Assembly (NCBI GenBank): GCA_902496645.1
Contig: CABVBR010000009.1
Location: forward strand, 1 to 34,771
Direction of reading: 5' to 3'
DNA: 34,771 nt
Source: an uncultured Collinsella sp.
GTDB lineage: Bacteria > Actinomycetota > Coriobacteriia > Coriobacteriales > Coriobacteriaceae
In this document: positions 1 to 8,486 of the stretch, piece after piece
Numbering within the stretch: position 1 is the stretch's first letter
Layout of the letters: every line of letters starts with the position of its first letter
Position numbers and translations under genes: made by a program
Notes under the pieces: model-generated
What the model saw: only the letters and a program-made list of their open reading frames with translations
Database searches by the model: none
What the model was told of the DNA's origin: nothing

Positions 1-1
1 T

Positions 2-547
2 ACCTGGCTCATTCCGCTGGCGTTGGTTGGCACCGCTTGCGGCTGGCTGTACTTTGTCTCCGAGCACGCAAGCGAGGCGCTGTCCCATGCAATAGGGGAG
101 CGCCCTGTCGTTAAGGCTATGCTGGCCGGTCTGGCGCTCGCCATCTGCGGCACGGTCCTGCCCTACACCATGTTTGCCGGCGAGACCCAGGCCGACGTGC
201 TCATGGAAACCTACCTGACCATTCCCGCTGGCGTGCTTATCGCGACCGGTCTTGTTAAGGCCATGCTGACGCCCACCCTCATCAACCTTGGTTGGCGCGG
301 CGGCCACTTCTTCCCGGTTATCTTCTCAGGCGTAAGCTTGGGCTATGGCCTCGCCATCCTCACCGGCGCAGATCCGGTCTTTTGCGTCGCCGTCTGCACG
401 GCATCGACGATGGGTGCGGTCATGCGTCAGCCGGTCATGGTCGTGGGCCTGCTGCTCATGTGCTTCCCACTCAAGGGTATCGTCTGCATGATCATCGCCG
501 CCGTTATCGCCGCCGGCATTCCGTTGCCCAAGCCGCTACGCAAGTAG
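2..547 (+). CDS. ClC-family chloride channel/antiporter, C-terminal part
   Basis: The reading frame is open from the window edge, so the start lies upstream and about 181 codons are visible. ClC proteins are dimeric membrane channels or Cl-/H+ antiporters. The visible part has several hydrophobic helices and the segment GWRGGHFFPVIFSG, which matches the conserved ClC motif GGxFxP that lines the anion pathway. A later hydrophobic run (VMVVGLLLMCFPLKGIVCMIIAAVIAAGIPLP) ends the protein with no CBS domains after it, so this is the short bacterial type. Transport direction and ion specificity cannot be read from this part. An EFR1-type gene follows 35 bp downstream on the same strand. Confidence 0.85.
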   Translation, partial: TWLIPLALVGTACGWLYFVSEHASEALSHAIGERPVVKAMLAGLALAICGTVLPYTMFAGETQADVLMETYLTIPAGVLIATGLVKAMLTPTLINLGWRGGHFFPVIFSGVSLGYGLAILTGADPVFCVAVCTASTMGAVMRQPVMVVGLLLMCFPLKGIVCMIIAAVIAAGIPLPKPLRK

Positions 548-582
548 CGCGGTTTTTCACGAGTCAATTCCAGGGGTACGAG

Positions 583-1374
583 ATGATCCTGTACTTTAGC
601 GCGACAGGGAACAGCGAGCATGTGGCGCGTCGCATTGCAGCGGCGACAAGCGACAAAGTTATGTCGATTGAGCGCTTTGATGCCGAGATCCTTCACCTTG
701 CTGTGATGGAAGGCCCCTGTCGGCTGGGGTTTGTCGCCCCGGTATACGCCTGGGGCTTGCCGACGCCAATGATCGAGTTTTTGAAGACTGTCGACCTATC
801 GGTTGCTGCCGGCACAAAGGGCGGCGAGCGCCCCTATACGTTCTATGTCTCGACATATGGTTCGACGACCGGGCAATCGGCCAAGTTCGCCCGCGATCTG
901 CTACACGAGCGTGGGCTCGAGTTAGATGCGGCGATGAGCGTCAAGATGCCCGATACCTGGACGCCTGTTTTCGACCTGTCTGATCCTCAAAAGGTTGAGG
1001 GTATCAATAGAGCTGCCGAGGCGCAGATTGATGCCGTGATCGAGGCGGTGCGGGCGCGCCGCACGGGCAACATGATGCGCCATCGCGTGCCCCTGTTTGC
1101 ATCGTGCGCGTATCACGCAATTGGGCTGCCGCGCATGCAACAGACGAGCAAGTTTGCCGTCGATGCCGATCGCTGCTTCGGCTGCGGCCTGTGTGCCAAG
1201 CGCTGCCCCATGGCGGCGATTGAGATGCGCGACGGGCTTCCCGTCTGGACAAAGCCGGAGTGCGCAGCCTGTCTTCGTTGCCTGCACTGTTGTCCCAAAT
1301 TTGCCATCTCGCACGGTAAGCGCACGGCATCCCACGGTCAGTACAGGCATCCCAAGCCAGGTGTGAGGATGTAG
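583..1374 (+). CDS. EFR1 family flavodoxin/ferredoxin fusion protein
   Basis: Predicted 263-residue cytosolic electron-transfer protein. The N-terminus MILYFSATGNSEHVARRIA is a flavodoxin-like FMN-binding loop (TGNS). The C-terminal quarter carries two 4Fe-4S cluster motifs, CFGCGLCAKRCP and CAACLRCLHCCP, each of the CxxCxxCxxxCP type. This flavodoxin-plus-ferredoxin layout is that of the EFR1 family common in anaerobic gut bacteria, whose redox partners are mostly unknown. I chose the ATG at 583, which begins the flavodoxin fold; the open frame runs further upstream but only into the chloride channel gene in another frame. The ribosome binding site is weak (CAGGGGTACGAG). Confidence 0.85.
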   Translation: MILYFSATGNSEHVARRIAAATSDKVMSIERFDAEILHLAVMEGPCRLGFVAPVYAWGLPTPMIEFLKTVDLSVAAGTKGGERPYTFYVSTYGSTTGQSAKFARDLLHERGLELDAAMSVKMPDTWTPVFDLSDPQKVEGINRAAEAQIDAVIEAVRARRTGNMMRHRVPLFASCAYHAIGLPRMQQTSKFAVDADRCFGCGLCAKRCPMAAIEMRDGLPVWTKPECAACLRCLHCCPKFAISHGKRTASHGQYRHPKPGVRM

Positions 1375-1389
1375 CGGCTGTTGGCCGCG

Positions 1390-2265
1390 CTACTTCCAAA
1401 CTGCGAGCGCTGCAGTGCCCAGGACGATGAGAGCGAGACCGATGGCGCTGCGTCGTGAGAGTTTTTCGTTGAATGCCAGACGCGCAAATAGTACCGATAC
1501 GACAATCGATAGTTTGTCGATCTGCACCACGACGCTTACCTGGCCTGTGGCGATGGCGTAGTAATAGAGCAGCCACGATGCTCCGGTCGCGATGCCCGAT
1601 GTTGCGAGAAATGTGAGTTCGCGCCGGTCAGCGTGCGCGACCTGATCCAGTTTTCCCTTGGCTGCCACGATCGCCCATGCCATAACCAGTACCACGCAGG
1701 TGCGGATTGCCGTGGCCAGGTTTGACTCGACGCCTTCGATGCCAACCTTGGCAAGGATGGACGTGAGCGCCGCGAACACGGCGGCGCCGAGGGCGTAAGC
1801 GAGCCAGGTCCGGTCTTGCTGCTGCTCGGGTCCGGCAGACTGCTTCTTCTCGATCATTAAAAACGTGCCGAGGGTGATGACAGCGGTTCCCACGAGCTTA
1901 ACCGCAAGGTTGCTCGTCTCGCCAAAAAGCACGATGGCGATCAGTGCGGCGAGTACGGTGCTCATCTTGTCGACCGGTACGACCTTATTGACGTCTCCGA
2001 TGCCCAACGCCTTAAAGTAACAGATCCACGAAGCACCGGTAGCGAGTCCCGAGAGGACGAGAAAGAGCCAAGATCTGGGTTCGATGCTGCCGATGGCTCC
2101 AATGGATCCAGAAATGCCCGCCATTGCCCAGGCGAAAACGAGCACCACGCAGGTGCGAATGGCCGTCGCGACATCGGAGTCGGTCTGCTTGATGCCGCAT
2201 TTGGCTAGGACAGATGTGACGCCGGCAAAGAAAGCCGACACAAATGCTGCTGCGACCCATGACAC
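1390..2265 (-). CDS. EamA/DMT-superfamily transporter
   Basis: A 291-residue inner-membrane protein with about ten hydrophobic helices arranged as two homologous halves. The repeat is plain in sequence: SVLAKCGIKQTDSDVATAIR in the first half and SILAKVGIEGVESNLATAIR in the second, each followed by CVVLVxAWA. This is the two-EamA-domain design of drug/metabolite exporters. The substrate cannot be predicted. Translation probably begins at a GTG at 2265 (residues MSWVAAAF) with GGAGG about ten bases upstream; the nearby ATG at 2260 is out of frame. It converges on the EFR1 gene with a 15-bp gap. Confidence 0.85.
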   Translation of the reverse strand: MSWVAAAFVSAFFAGVTSVLAKCGIKQTDSDVATAIRTCVVLVFAWAMAGISGSIGAIGSIEPRSWLFLVLSGLATGASWICYFKALGIGDVNKVVPVDKMSTVLAALIAIVLFGETSNLAVKLVGTAVITLGTFLMIEKKQSAGPEQQQDRTWLAYALGAAVFAALTSILAKVGIEGVESNLATAIRTCVVLVMAWAIVAAKGKLDQVAHADRRELTFLATSGIATGASWLLYYYAIATGQVSVVVQIDKLSIVVSVLFARLAFNEKLSRRSAIGLALIVLGTAALAVWK

Positions 2266-2402
2266 GGGTGAAATGCCTCCCCAAAGAACAACCGCGCCAG
2301 ATTTACGGCGCTCGTCCGATGATACCGTCCCGGCATGAAGCTTTGATATCGCTGTGGTGAGACAGGGGCCATAGTTCGAGAGGACATTTGGTTAAGGCTC
2401 GA

Positions 2403-2588
2403 ATCGAAGGTGAATGGTTTTCCGCGAAGTGAACGAGTAAATCTGGACCCCTGGAACATGCACACTTTTTTCGAACAAAACTGCAGGATTCTTAGACAAA
2501 AACCGCAGGAATTGAGTCCTTAAAAATGTCGATGCTACAGGGCACTGATTTTACTCGTTCACTTCGCGGAAAAGTATTCACCTTCGAT
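2403..2588. repeat. Long inverted-repeat element (MITE-like)
   Basis: Two arms of about 61 bp, 2403-2463 and 2528-2588, are inverted copies of each other and flank a 64-bp AT-richer spacer. The best-matching core is a perfect 24-base match covering ATCGAAGGTGAAT-side and TTTTCCGCGAAGTGAACG sequences. The whole arm matches at roughly four positions in five. Both arms can be translated into similar short peptides (containing FTRSLRGK), but substitutions fall at all codon positions and no plausible gene surrounds them. The spacer contains two related copies of a CTGCAGGA/CCGCAGGA motif. It lies in the roughly 450-bp gap between two genes transcribed on the minus strand. A miniature transposable element or a large hairpin are the main options. 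Confidence 0.55.
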
Positions 2589-2672
2589 ATGCTGACGGTG
2601 TCTTTTTGGTTGCCAAGAACTAGACGGCCTGCTGTGAGGGGCGGTGGTGACGCTATGCCGCCTTGTTTCATT

Positions 2673-2700
2673 GAAAAAATAAGCGGGGTACCACCTAAGC
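2673..2700 (-). terminator. Possible terminator after the ABC permease gene
   Basis: Read on the minus strand just after the permease stop codon, an imperfect stem (AAGC...GCTT enclosing GGT...ACC) is followed by ATTTTTTC. The stem is short, so this is tentative. Confidence 0.35.
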
Positions 2701-2715
2701 TTTTTTAGCTGTCGA

Positions 2716-3414
2716 TTACAGATCGCGTACTCGATAAACCTTGGTGCTGACAGCGCAGCTGATTGCACATAGTGCGAGCGCCAGTACTGCAATTCCTGCG
2801 CACAGACAGCCAAGAACAGCAGGGTCGGGATTCGCTCCGGCAAACGACATGAGCCAGTTGCTGATGGGGTTGGAGGAGCTCAACGTGGCGATGGCAAGGC
2901 ACCAGAGCAGGGCAAACAGGCCAACGGATAGGCGCAACGCCTCCATGTGTCCAAAGCGAAAGAACAGCGGCTGTGCCAAAAACACCATCATGAGGGAGAT
3001 GAGCATCGATGCTGCCGAGGCTATTGCGATCTCAAAGACGGTCTGTACCGTCGAAGTCACGCCCGCACTGTTGAAGATCGGAAGAACGATGATGCTCAAA
3101 AGCGCGGCGGCGCACGCCATGACAGTCGAGAAGACAACGATGCACAGGTAGCGGGCACAAATAATGTCTTTGCGCGAGAGGGGCAGCGTTGCCCGATAAC
3201 GCTCCCATCCGTTTTGATTGTCGAAGCCGGCCAGCGAGCTCATGACCATGATAGGCGACATGGCGCTGACCGCGCAGGCGCCGGCGCTCATGCCGGAATC
3301 GCCATTCGATGCGTTGGCGAGGGTCAACACGACGAAGATGAACAGGCCGACGCCCGCGATGCTCGGGACAAGCGTGCGGACGATGGCGAGCTCAGACATA
3401 AAGGCGCGTTTCAT
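2716..3414 (-). CDS. ABC-2 type transporter permease
   Basis: A 232-residue membrane protein with about six hydrophobic segments (for example IAGVGLFIFVVLTLA and YLCIVVFSTVMACAAALLSI). The segment GWERYRATLPLSRKDIICARYL is characteristic of ABC-2 permeases of the ABC2_membrane_5 kind, which pair with a separate ATPase. Its ATG overlaps the stop codon of the upstream ATPase gene by four bases (ATGA), so the two are translationally coupled. With the GntR regulator this forms a three-gene operon like the YtrA-regulated exporters of Gram-positive bacteria. The substrate is unknown; cell-envelope-active peptides are a common target of such systems. Confidence 0.85.
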   Translation of the reverse strand: MKRAFMSELAIVRTLVPSIAGVGLFIFVVLTLANASNGDSGMSAGACAVSAMSPIMVMSSLAGFDNQNGWERYRATLPLSRKDIICARYLCIVVFSTVMACAAALLSIIVLPIFNSAGVTSTVQTVFEIAIASAASMLISLMMVFLAQPLFFRFGHMEALRLSVGLFALLWCLAIATLSSSNPISNWLMSFAGANPDPAVLGCLCAGIAVLALALCAISCAVSTKVYRVRDL

Positions 3415-4292
3415 TTCGAAGCCCCTTTCAGCATGAGGCGAAGATAGTCATCAATGGTTGCCCGGTCGCAGGGAATCTCGGGGAAGGCTTCGAGCGCCTC
3501 GCGACGGTTGGGCACGAGCACGTCAACGCTATAGGCGTGGTGGGCGGCACGGGCGCCTTCGACGCAAGCCATGAGCTCGGACGCTTGTGCTTGGGTGCAG
3601 TGGGCGATGCCGGCTCGGTCGGTAATGTCCTCGCGCGGCAGGTCAAACACAATCGAGCCGTTATCGATGCAGATGACGCGGTCGGCAGCGCGATCGAGGT
3701 CGGACGTAATATGACTCGAGAGCAGCACGCTGCGCTGGCCGTCGGAAACAAAGGCGAGCAGCTCGTCAAGCAGTTCCTCGCGCGCCATGGGGTCGAGGCC
3801 CGCAGTGGCTTCGTCCAAAACGAGCAGCTTGGCATTGTGGCTGAGTGCGCAGGCGAGCTGCAGCTTCATGCCCATGCCGCGGGAGAGGTCCTTGACTTTC
3901 GTTTTGGGATCGAGGCCAAATCGGTCGATGAGACTGGCGAACGTTTCGCGGTCCCACGTGGGGTATGCCGAGCCTACGAGCGCCTCGACCTCGCCCACCT
4001 TGAGCGTGGAGGGGAAGGGACACGTGTCCAGGACAAGCCCGATGCGGGAGCGCAGGTGGTGCTGCGTCTCGTCGGGTGCGTATGTATCGCAGCGCTGTCC
4101 AAGCAGATGCACCTCGCCGGCATCGAGCTTTATAAGCCCAAGCGCGGCGCGAATGGTCGTCGTCTTGCCGGCGCCATTTGCGCCCACAAAGCCGACGATC
4201 TGGCCAGGCTCCACGGCAAGCGTGACGTCGCGCAGCGAAAAGCGGTCGCTTACGCGGCGCGATGCACCTTTGATTTCTAGCAAATATTGCAT
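3411..4292 (-). CDS. ABC transporter ATP-binding protein
   Basis: A 293-residue ATPase expected to power the permease encoded next. It has a Walker A motif (GANGAGKTT), a signature region that reads LSRGMGMKLQLACAL, Walker B (LLVLDEATAGLD) and the switch histidine (LLSSHI). I chose the ATG at 4292 (residues MQYLLEIKG) because GAAAGG lies just upstream and the ABC fold begins there. The open frame extends further upstream only by running through the regulator gene. The C-terminal 80 residues after the ABC fold are variable, as in YtrB/CcmA-like exporters. Four-base overlap with the downstream permease gene. Confidence 0.9.
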   Translation of the reverse strand: MQYLLEIKGASRRVSDRFSLRDVTLAVEPGQIVGFVGANGAGKTTTIRAALGLIKLDAGEVHLLGQRCDTYAPDETQHHLRSRIGLVLDTCPFPSTLKVGEVEALVGSAYPTWDRETFASLIDRFGLDPKTKVKDLSRGMGMKLQLACALSHNAKLLVLDEATAGLDPMAREELLDELLAFVSDGQRSVLLSSHITSDLDRAADRVICIDNGSIVFDLPREDITDRAGIAHCTQAQASELMACVEGARAAHHAYSVDVLVPNRREALEAFPEIPCDRATIDDYLRLMLKGASK

Positions 4293-4315
4293 GGTATAGC
4301 CTTTCTTGCAGATGG

Positions 4316-4696
4316 CTACTGCATGGTTTCGGGGGCTACGAGGTCGAGCATCTCGTGCAGCTTGTCGCGCGTGACGCCCAGGGTTTCGGCTTGCGTTGCT
4401 GCCTGTGCGAGCAGCTCTTCGATATGGCAGAGCTGGTTTTCGCGCAAGAGTTCTTGGTTGCCCTCGGCGACAAAGCAGCCCTTGCCCTGCACGGTGCAGA
4501 TAAACCCGAGCTGCTCCAGGTCGGCGTAGGCGCGCTTGGTGGTGATGACGCTCACGCCAAGATCGCTCGCGAGTGCACGGATGCTGGGGAGTTTGGCTCC
4601 CGCAGCGAGCGTGCCCGAAAGGATCTGAGCTTTGACCTGTGAGGATATCTGTTCGTAGATGGGCTTGTCGCTCGAATTGGATAGGATGATGTTCAC
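4316..4696 (-). CDS. GntR family regulator, YtrA subfamily
   Basis: A 126-residue transcriptional regulator and first gene of the ABC operon. Residues 1-78 form the GntR winged helix (PIYEQISSQVKAQILSG, then LPSIRALASDLGVSVITTKRAY). The short helical C-terminal tail, with no large effector domain, is typical of the YtrA subfamily, which usually represses its own ABC transporter operon. The start is a GTG at 4696 with AAGGAG five bases upstream. The downstream ATPase gene begins 23 bp after the stop. A palindrome over the promoter (4724-4757) is a good candidate for its own operator. Confidence 0.88.
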   Translation of the reverse strand: MNIILSNSSDKPIYEQISSQVKAQILSGTLAAGAKLPSIRALASDLGVSVITTKRAYADLEQLGFICTVQGKGCFVAEGNQELLRENQLCHIEELLAQAATQAETLGVTRDKLHEMLDLVAPETMQ

Positions 4697-4723
4697 AGCG
4701 GCTCCTTGGCTGTTGGGCTACAC

Positions 4724-4757
4724 GTGTATATAACCGGTAAGTACAGTATATATACAC
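4724..4757 (-). promoter_or_regulatory. Candidate GntR operator overlapping the operon promoter
   Basis: Perfect 9-base inverted arms GTGTATATA (4724-4732) and TATATACAC (4749-4757) with a 16-base spacer, 28 bp upstream of the GTG start. The right arm overlaps a plausible minus-strand -10 box. YtrA-type regulators typically bind such AT-rich spaced palindromes in their own promoters. Confidence 0.5.
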
Positions 4758-4774
4758 TATGCACAGTTACGCAA
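4745..4774 (-). promoter_or_regulatory. Candidate promoter of the GntR-ABC operon
   Basis: On the minus strand TTGCGT (4769-4774) and TATACT (4745-4750) are separated by 18 bases, a reasonable sigma-70-type promoter. It overlaps the palindrome, which fits autorepression. Confidence 0.4.
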
Positions 4775-4822
4775 GAGCTAAATGTGGAATAGACCGCCGG
4801 CGCCGCGCTTGCTCCAAAACAA

Positions 4823-5117
4823 TCTCAACCTGTAACACCTAGGTCCGTTTTGGGTTGCTTGCTGTTACAGATTGAGATGTTATTTGCCCGCCTGCCTATT
4901 TGTCTTGATCTGTAACGGTAAGAGTCGATTTGCGCGGCTAGATGTTACAGATCGAGACATTGGTTGCCTGCCTTCCTGTTTATCTCGATTTGTAACAGTT
5001 AGACCCGATTTGCGCGGCTAGATGTTACAGATTGAGATTGTGCCGGCGGGCCTGCCAGTTTGTCTTGATCTGTAACAGGTAGGGGCTCAAAACCCGTCTT
5101 ACTGTTACAGATTGAGA
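4823..5117. repeat. Array of eight alternating 15-bp half-sites, 40-bp period
   Basis: Half-sites of the form TCTYGATCTGTAACA (forward) and TGTTACAGATTGAGA (inverted) begin at 4823, 4863, 4903, 4943, 4983, 5023, 5063 and 5103, strictly alternating in orientation, with 25-bp spacers every time. The effective unit is therefore an 80-bp tandem repeat, about 3.7 copies, each able to fold into a 15-bp stem with a 25-nt loop. Spacers fall into two related classes: loops containing GATTTGCGCGGCTAGA (two of the four near-identical) and linkers containing CCTGCC. No ORF is supported here. It lies between the divergent GntR operon and prfC. It could be a multi-site protein-binding region, a REP-like array, or a structured transcript. 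Confidence 0.85.
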
Positions 5118-5202
5118 CGATCCTTGAGGCGGCTGCCCGGTGCACGGCGAGCTCGGCTGATGAATTTGTCCTGATAGGCGTCCTATGGCGGGGTTTCGCG
5201 GC

Positions 5203-5208
5203 TACAAT
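5203..5208 (+). promoter_or_regulatory. Possible -10 box of prfC
   Basis: TACAAT lies 48 bp before the prfC start. No convincing -35 box is seen at the usual distance, so the assignment is weak. Confidence 0.25.
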
Positions 5209-5255
5209 AGTACGGTTACATCGACGTAATGCACTCAATGCAAGAAAGGATCCGC

Positions 5256-6869
<1,614 letters not shown>

Positions 6870-6911
6870 CGCGTCGGTGCGGTGGCCTTGCGGGGCTGCC
6901 GCGCCGTTTGC

Positions 6912-6940
6912 TTGCCTGCGGCTGCGTGAGCGGCTATCAT
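6912..6940 (+). promoter_or_regulatory. Candidate promoter of the queuosine precursor transporter gene
   Basis: TTGCCT (6912-6917) and TATCAT (6935-6940) are separated by exactly 17 bases. Transcription from here would give a leader of about 80 nt containing the riboswitch-like structure. Confidence 0.45.
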
Positions 6941-6970
6941 ACCCACCGTTGCCTCAAGACCGGGGCGGCC

Positions 6971-7019
6971 GAGCAGTTCGGGTCCGATATCCTGCTCGTT
7001 AAACCTAAAACCAAAGGAG
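6971..7019 (+). promoter_or_regulatory. preQ1-I-like riboswitch candidate
   Basis: The leader holds a perfect 6-bp stem, GAGCAG (6971-6976) with CTGCTC (6992-6997). The loop begins UUCGGGU, and an A-rich tail AAACCUAAAACC leads straight into the AAAGGAG ribosome binding site. In class I preQ1 riboswitches a similar short stem is followed by a loop starting UUC, and an A-rich 3' tail folds back to pair with the loop as an H-type pseudoknot; here GGU in the loop could pair with ACC next to the Shine-Dalgarno sequence. The downstream gene encodes a queuosine precursor transporter, which fits. The match was made by eye against the known layout, not by a covariance model. Confidence 0.45.
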
Positions 7020-7025
7020 TACATA

Positions 7026-7748
7026 ATGATCAAGAAGGTCATGGAGGACTACAAGGTCCTGTTGCGGAGCATTCCCGCGGCAACGGTTTCGCTGTTTTTC
7101 GTGAGCGTCATCATGATGAACCTGCTGGCCAACAAAGAGCTCATCAGCCTGCCGTATCTGGCACTCGACTGCGGCTTTGTGGTGAGCTGGGTTTCGTTTT
7201 TGTGTCAGGACATGATCTGCAAGCGCTTTGGCGCCAAGGCATCCATCAAAATCTCTATCCTCGCGCTGCTGGTCAACCTGGCCGTGAGCCTGTGCTTTTG
7301 GGCGTGCTCGCTCACGCCCGGCATGTGGGGCGCTTACTACGACACGGGTATGATCGAGGTCAACGCCGCCCTTAACGCCACCATCGGCGGCACCTGGTAC
7401 GTGGTGCTGGGCTCTTCGCTGGCAATGCTCGTTTCTGCCGTGGTTAACTCCACGCTCAACCAGTCGCTCGGCCGCATGCTCAAAAAGAATAACTTTGCGA
7501 GCTTTGCCTTCCGCTCCTATGTGTCTACGGGCATCGGTCAGTTTGTCGACAACCTGGTCTTTGCCATTGTGGTGAGCCACACGTTCTTTGGTTGGACTTG
7601 GGTGCAGGTCATTATGTGCTCGCTGACGGGCGCCGTCGCCGAGCTGCTGTGCGAGGTCTTCCTGAGCCCCGTGGGCTACAAGGTTGTGCGTGGCTGGGAG
7701 CGCGAGAACGTGGGCGCCGAGTACCTCGAGCGCCACGCAACCGCCTAA
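7026..7748 (+). CDS. Queuosine precursor transporter (YhhQ/VUT family)
   Basis: A 240-residue inner-membrane protein with about six hydrophobic helices. Family features are the early polar-hydrophobic mix FVSVIMMNLLANKELISLP and the central region in which WVSFLCQDMICKRFGAKAS sits between helices, plus STGIGQFVDNLVFAIV near the end. The last matches the conserved GQ(x)xD segment of YhhQ proteins. YhhQ imports 7-deazaguanine precursors (preQ0, preQ1 or queuine) for queuosine modification of tRNA. Start ATG at 7026 has AAAGGAG seven bases upstream. The SDR gene follows after nine bases, with its ribosome binding site overlapping this stop codon. The preQ1-I-like leader suggests control by the imported compound. 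Confidence 0.82.
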   Translation: MIKKVMEDYKVLLRSIPAATVSLFFVSVIMMNLLANKELISLPYLALDCGFVVSWVSFLCQDMICKRFGAKASIKISILALLVNLAVSLCFWACSLTPGMWGAYYDTGMIEVNAALNATIGGTWYVVLGSSLAMLVSAVVNSTLNQSLGRMLKKNNFASFAFRSYVSTGIGQFVDNLVFAIVVSHTFFGWTWVQVIMCSLTGAVAELLCEVFLSPVGYKVVRGWERENVGAEYLERHATA

Positions 7749-7757
7749 GGAGCAAGT

Positions 7758-8438
7758 ATGCGGGTTTTGATCACGGGTGCTTCGGGCGGTATCGGAGCCG
7801 CGTGCGTGCAGCGCTTTTTGGACGAGGGCCACGAGGTCGTGGGCTTTGATCTGCTGCCGGCGGCGATCGAACACGAGCGCTACCGCCATCTGATCGTTGA
7901 TGTCCGCGAGCCGGACTCGTTTCCGGGCAACCTTGAGCCTCAGGTAATCGTGAACGTTGCCGGTACGCAGGATTCGGCCGATGACATCGCCGCCAACCTG
8001 CGTGGCACCATCAACGTGACCGAGCGCTACGCCTTTGTGGGGGAGGGGCTTGCCGCCAAGCCGACGCCGGCTATCAAATCCGTGGTCAATGTGGGGTCGG
8101 CGAGCGGACATACGGGATCGGAGTTTCCCGCCTATGCTGCCAGCAAAGGCGGCATTATCGCCTACACCAAGAACCTTGCAAACCGCCTGGCGCCGCGGGC
8201 CATCGCCAACAGCGTGGACCCGGGCGGCGTTATCACGCCGCTCAACCGTTGCGTGATGGAAGACGAACGCCTGTGGAACCAGATTATGGAGCTCACACCG
8301 CTTAAACGCTGGGCCACCGCCCAAGAGATCGCCGAGTGGATCTACTTTGTGGGCGTGACCAACCGGTTTATGACCGGGCAGAGTCTGCTGATCGATGGCG
8401 GCGAGGCCGGCCGCACACAATTTATTTGGCCCGAATAG
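7758..8438 (+). CDS. SDR family NAD(P)-dependent oxidoreductase
   Basis: A 226-residue Rossmann-fold enzyme. The nucleotide-binding motif TGASGGIG lies at residues 6-13, NVAG follows the fourth strand, the catalytic serine is in VVNVGSASG, and the YAASKG segment supplies the YxxxK catalytic pair. The C-terminal GQSLLIDGG is the usual classical-SDR ending. It is somewhat short because of a compact middle region. Co-transcribed with the YhhQ gene by position (9-bp gap, TAAGGAG shared). The substrate is unknown; nothing specific ties it to queuosine or to bile acids. A strong terminator follows immediately. Confidence 0.85.
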   Translation: MRVLITGASGGIGAACVQRFLDEGHEVVGFDLLPAAIEHERYRHLIVDVREPDSFPGNLEPQVIVNVAGTQDSADDIAANLRGTINVTERYAFVGEGLAAKPTPAIKSVVNVGSASGHTGSEFPAYAASKGGIIAYTKNLANRLAPRAIANSVDPGGVITPLNRCVMEDERLWNQIMELTPLKRWATAQEIAEWIYFVGVTNRFMTGQSLLIDGGEAGRTQFIWPE

Positions 8439-8440
8439 GA

Positions 8441-8476
8441 AACGCGCCCGATGGAAAGCCGTCGGGCGCGTTTTTT
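8441..8476 (+). terminator. Rho-independent terminator after the SDR gene
   Basis: Perfect 11-bp stem AACGCGCCCGA / TCGGGCGCGTT (8441-8451 and 8462-8472) with a 10-nt loop, followed by a run of six T residues. It separates the YhhQ-SDR operon from the convergent ung gene. Confidence 0.88.
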
Positions 8477-8486
8477 ATTTTCGTTT

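Noticed and set aside
2205..2708. Two small frames holding the FTRSLRGK sequence
   Set aside because: They are translations of the two inverted-repeat arms; divergence between them does not favour silent sites.
4823..5117. CRISPR array, because of regular spacing
   Set aside because: Repeats alternate in orientation, are only 15 bp, and the spacers are related to one another; no cas genes are present.
7005..8420. Long minus-strand frame opposite the transporter and SDR genes
   Set aside because: Composition is arginine, histidine and glutamine rich without domains; the plus-strand genes are real.
7758..8438. A bile-acid hydroxysteroid dehydrogenase, as known in Collinsella
   Set aside because: It is a generic classical SDR; nothing in the residues or neighbours supports a bile-acid substrate.
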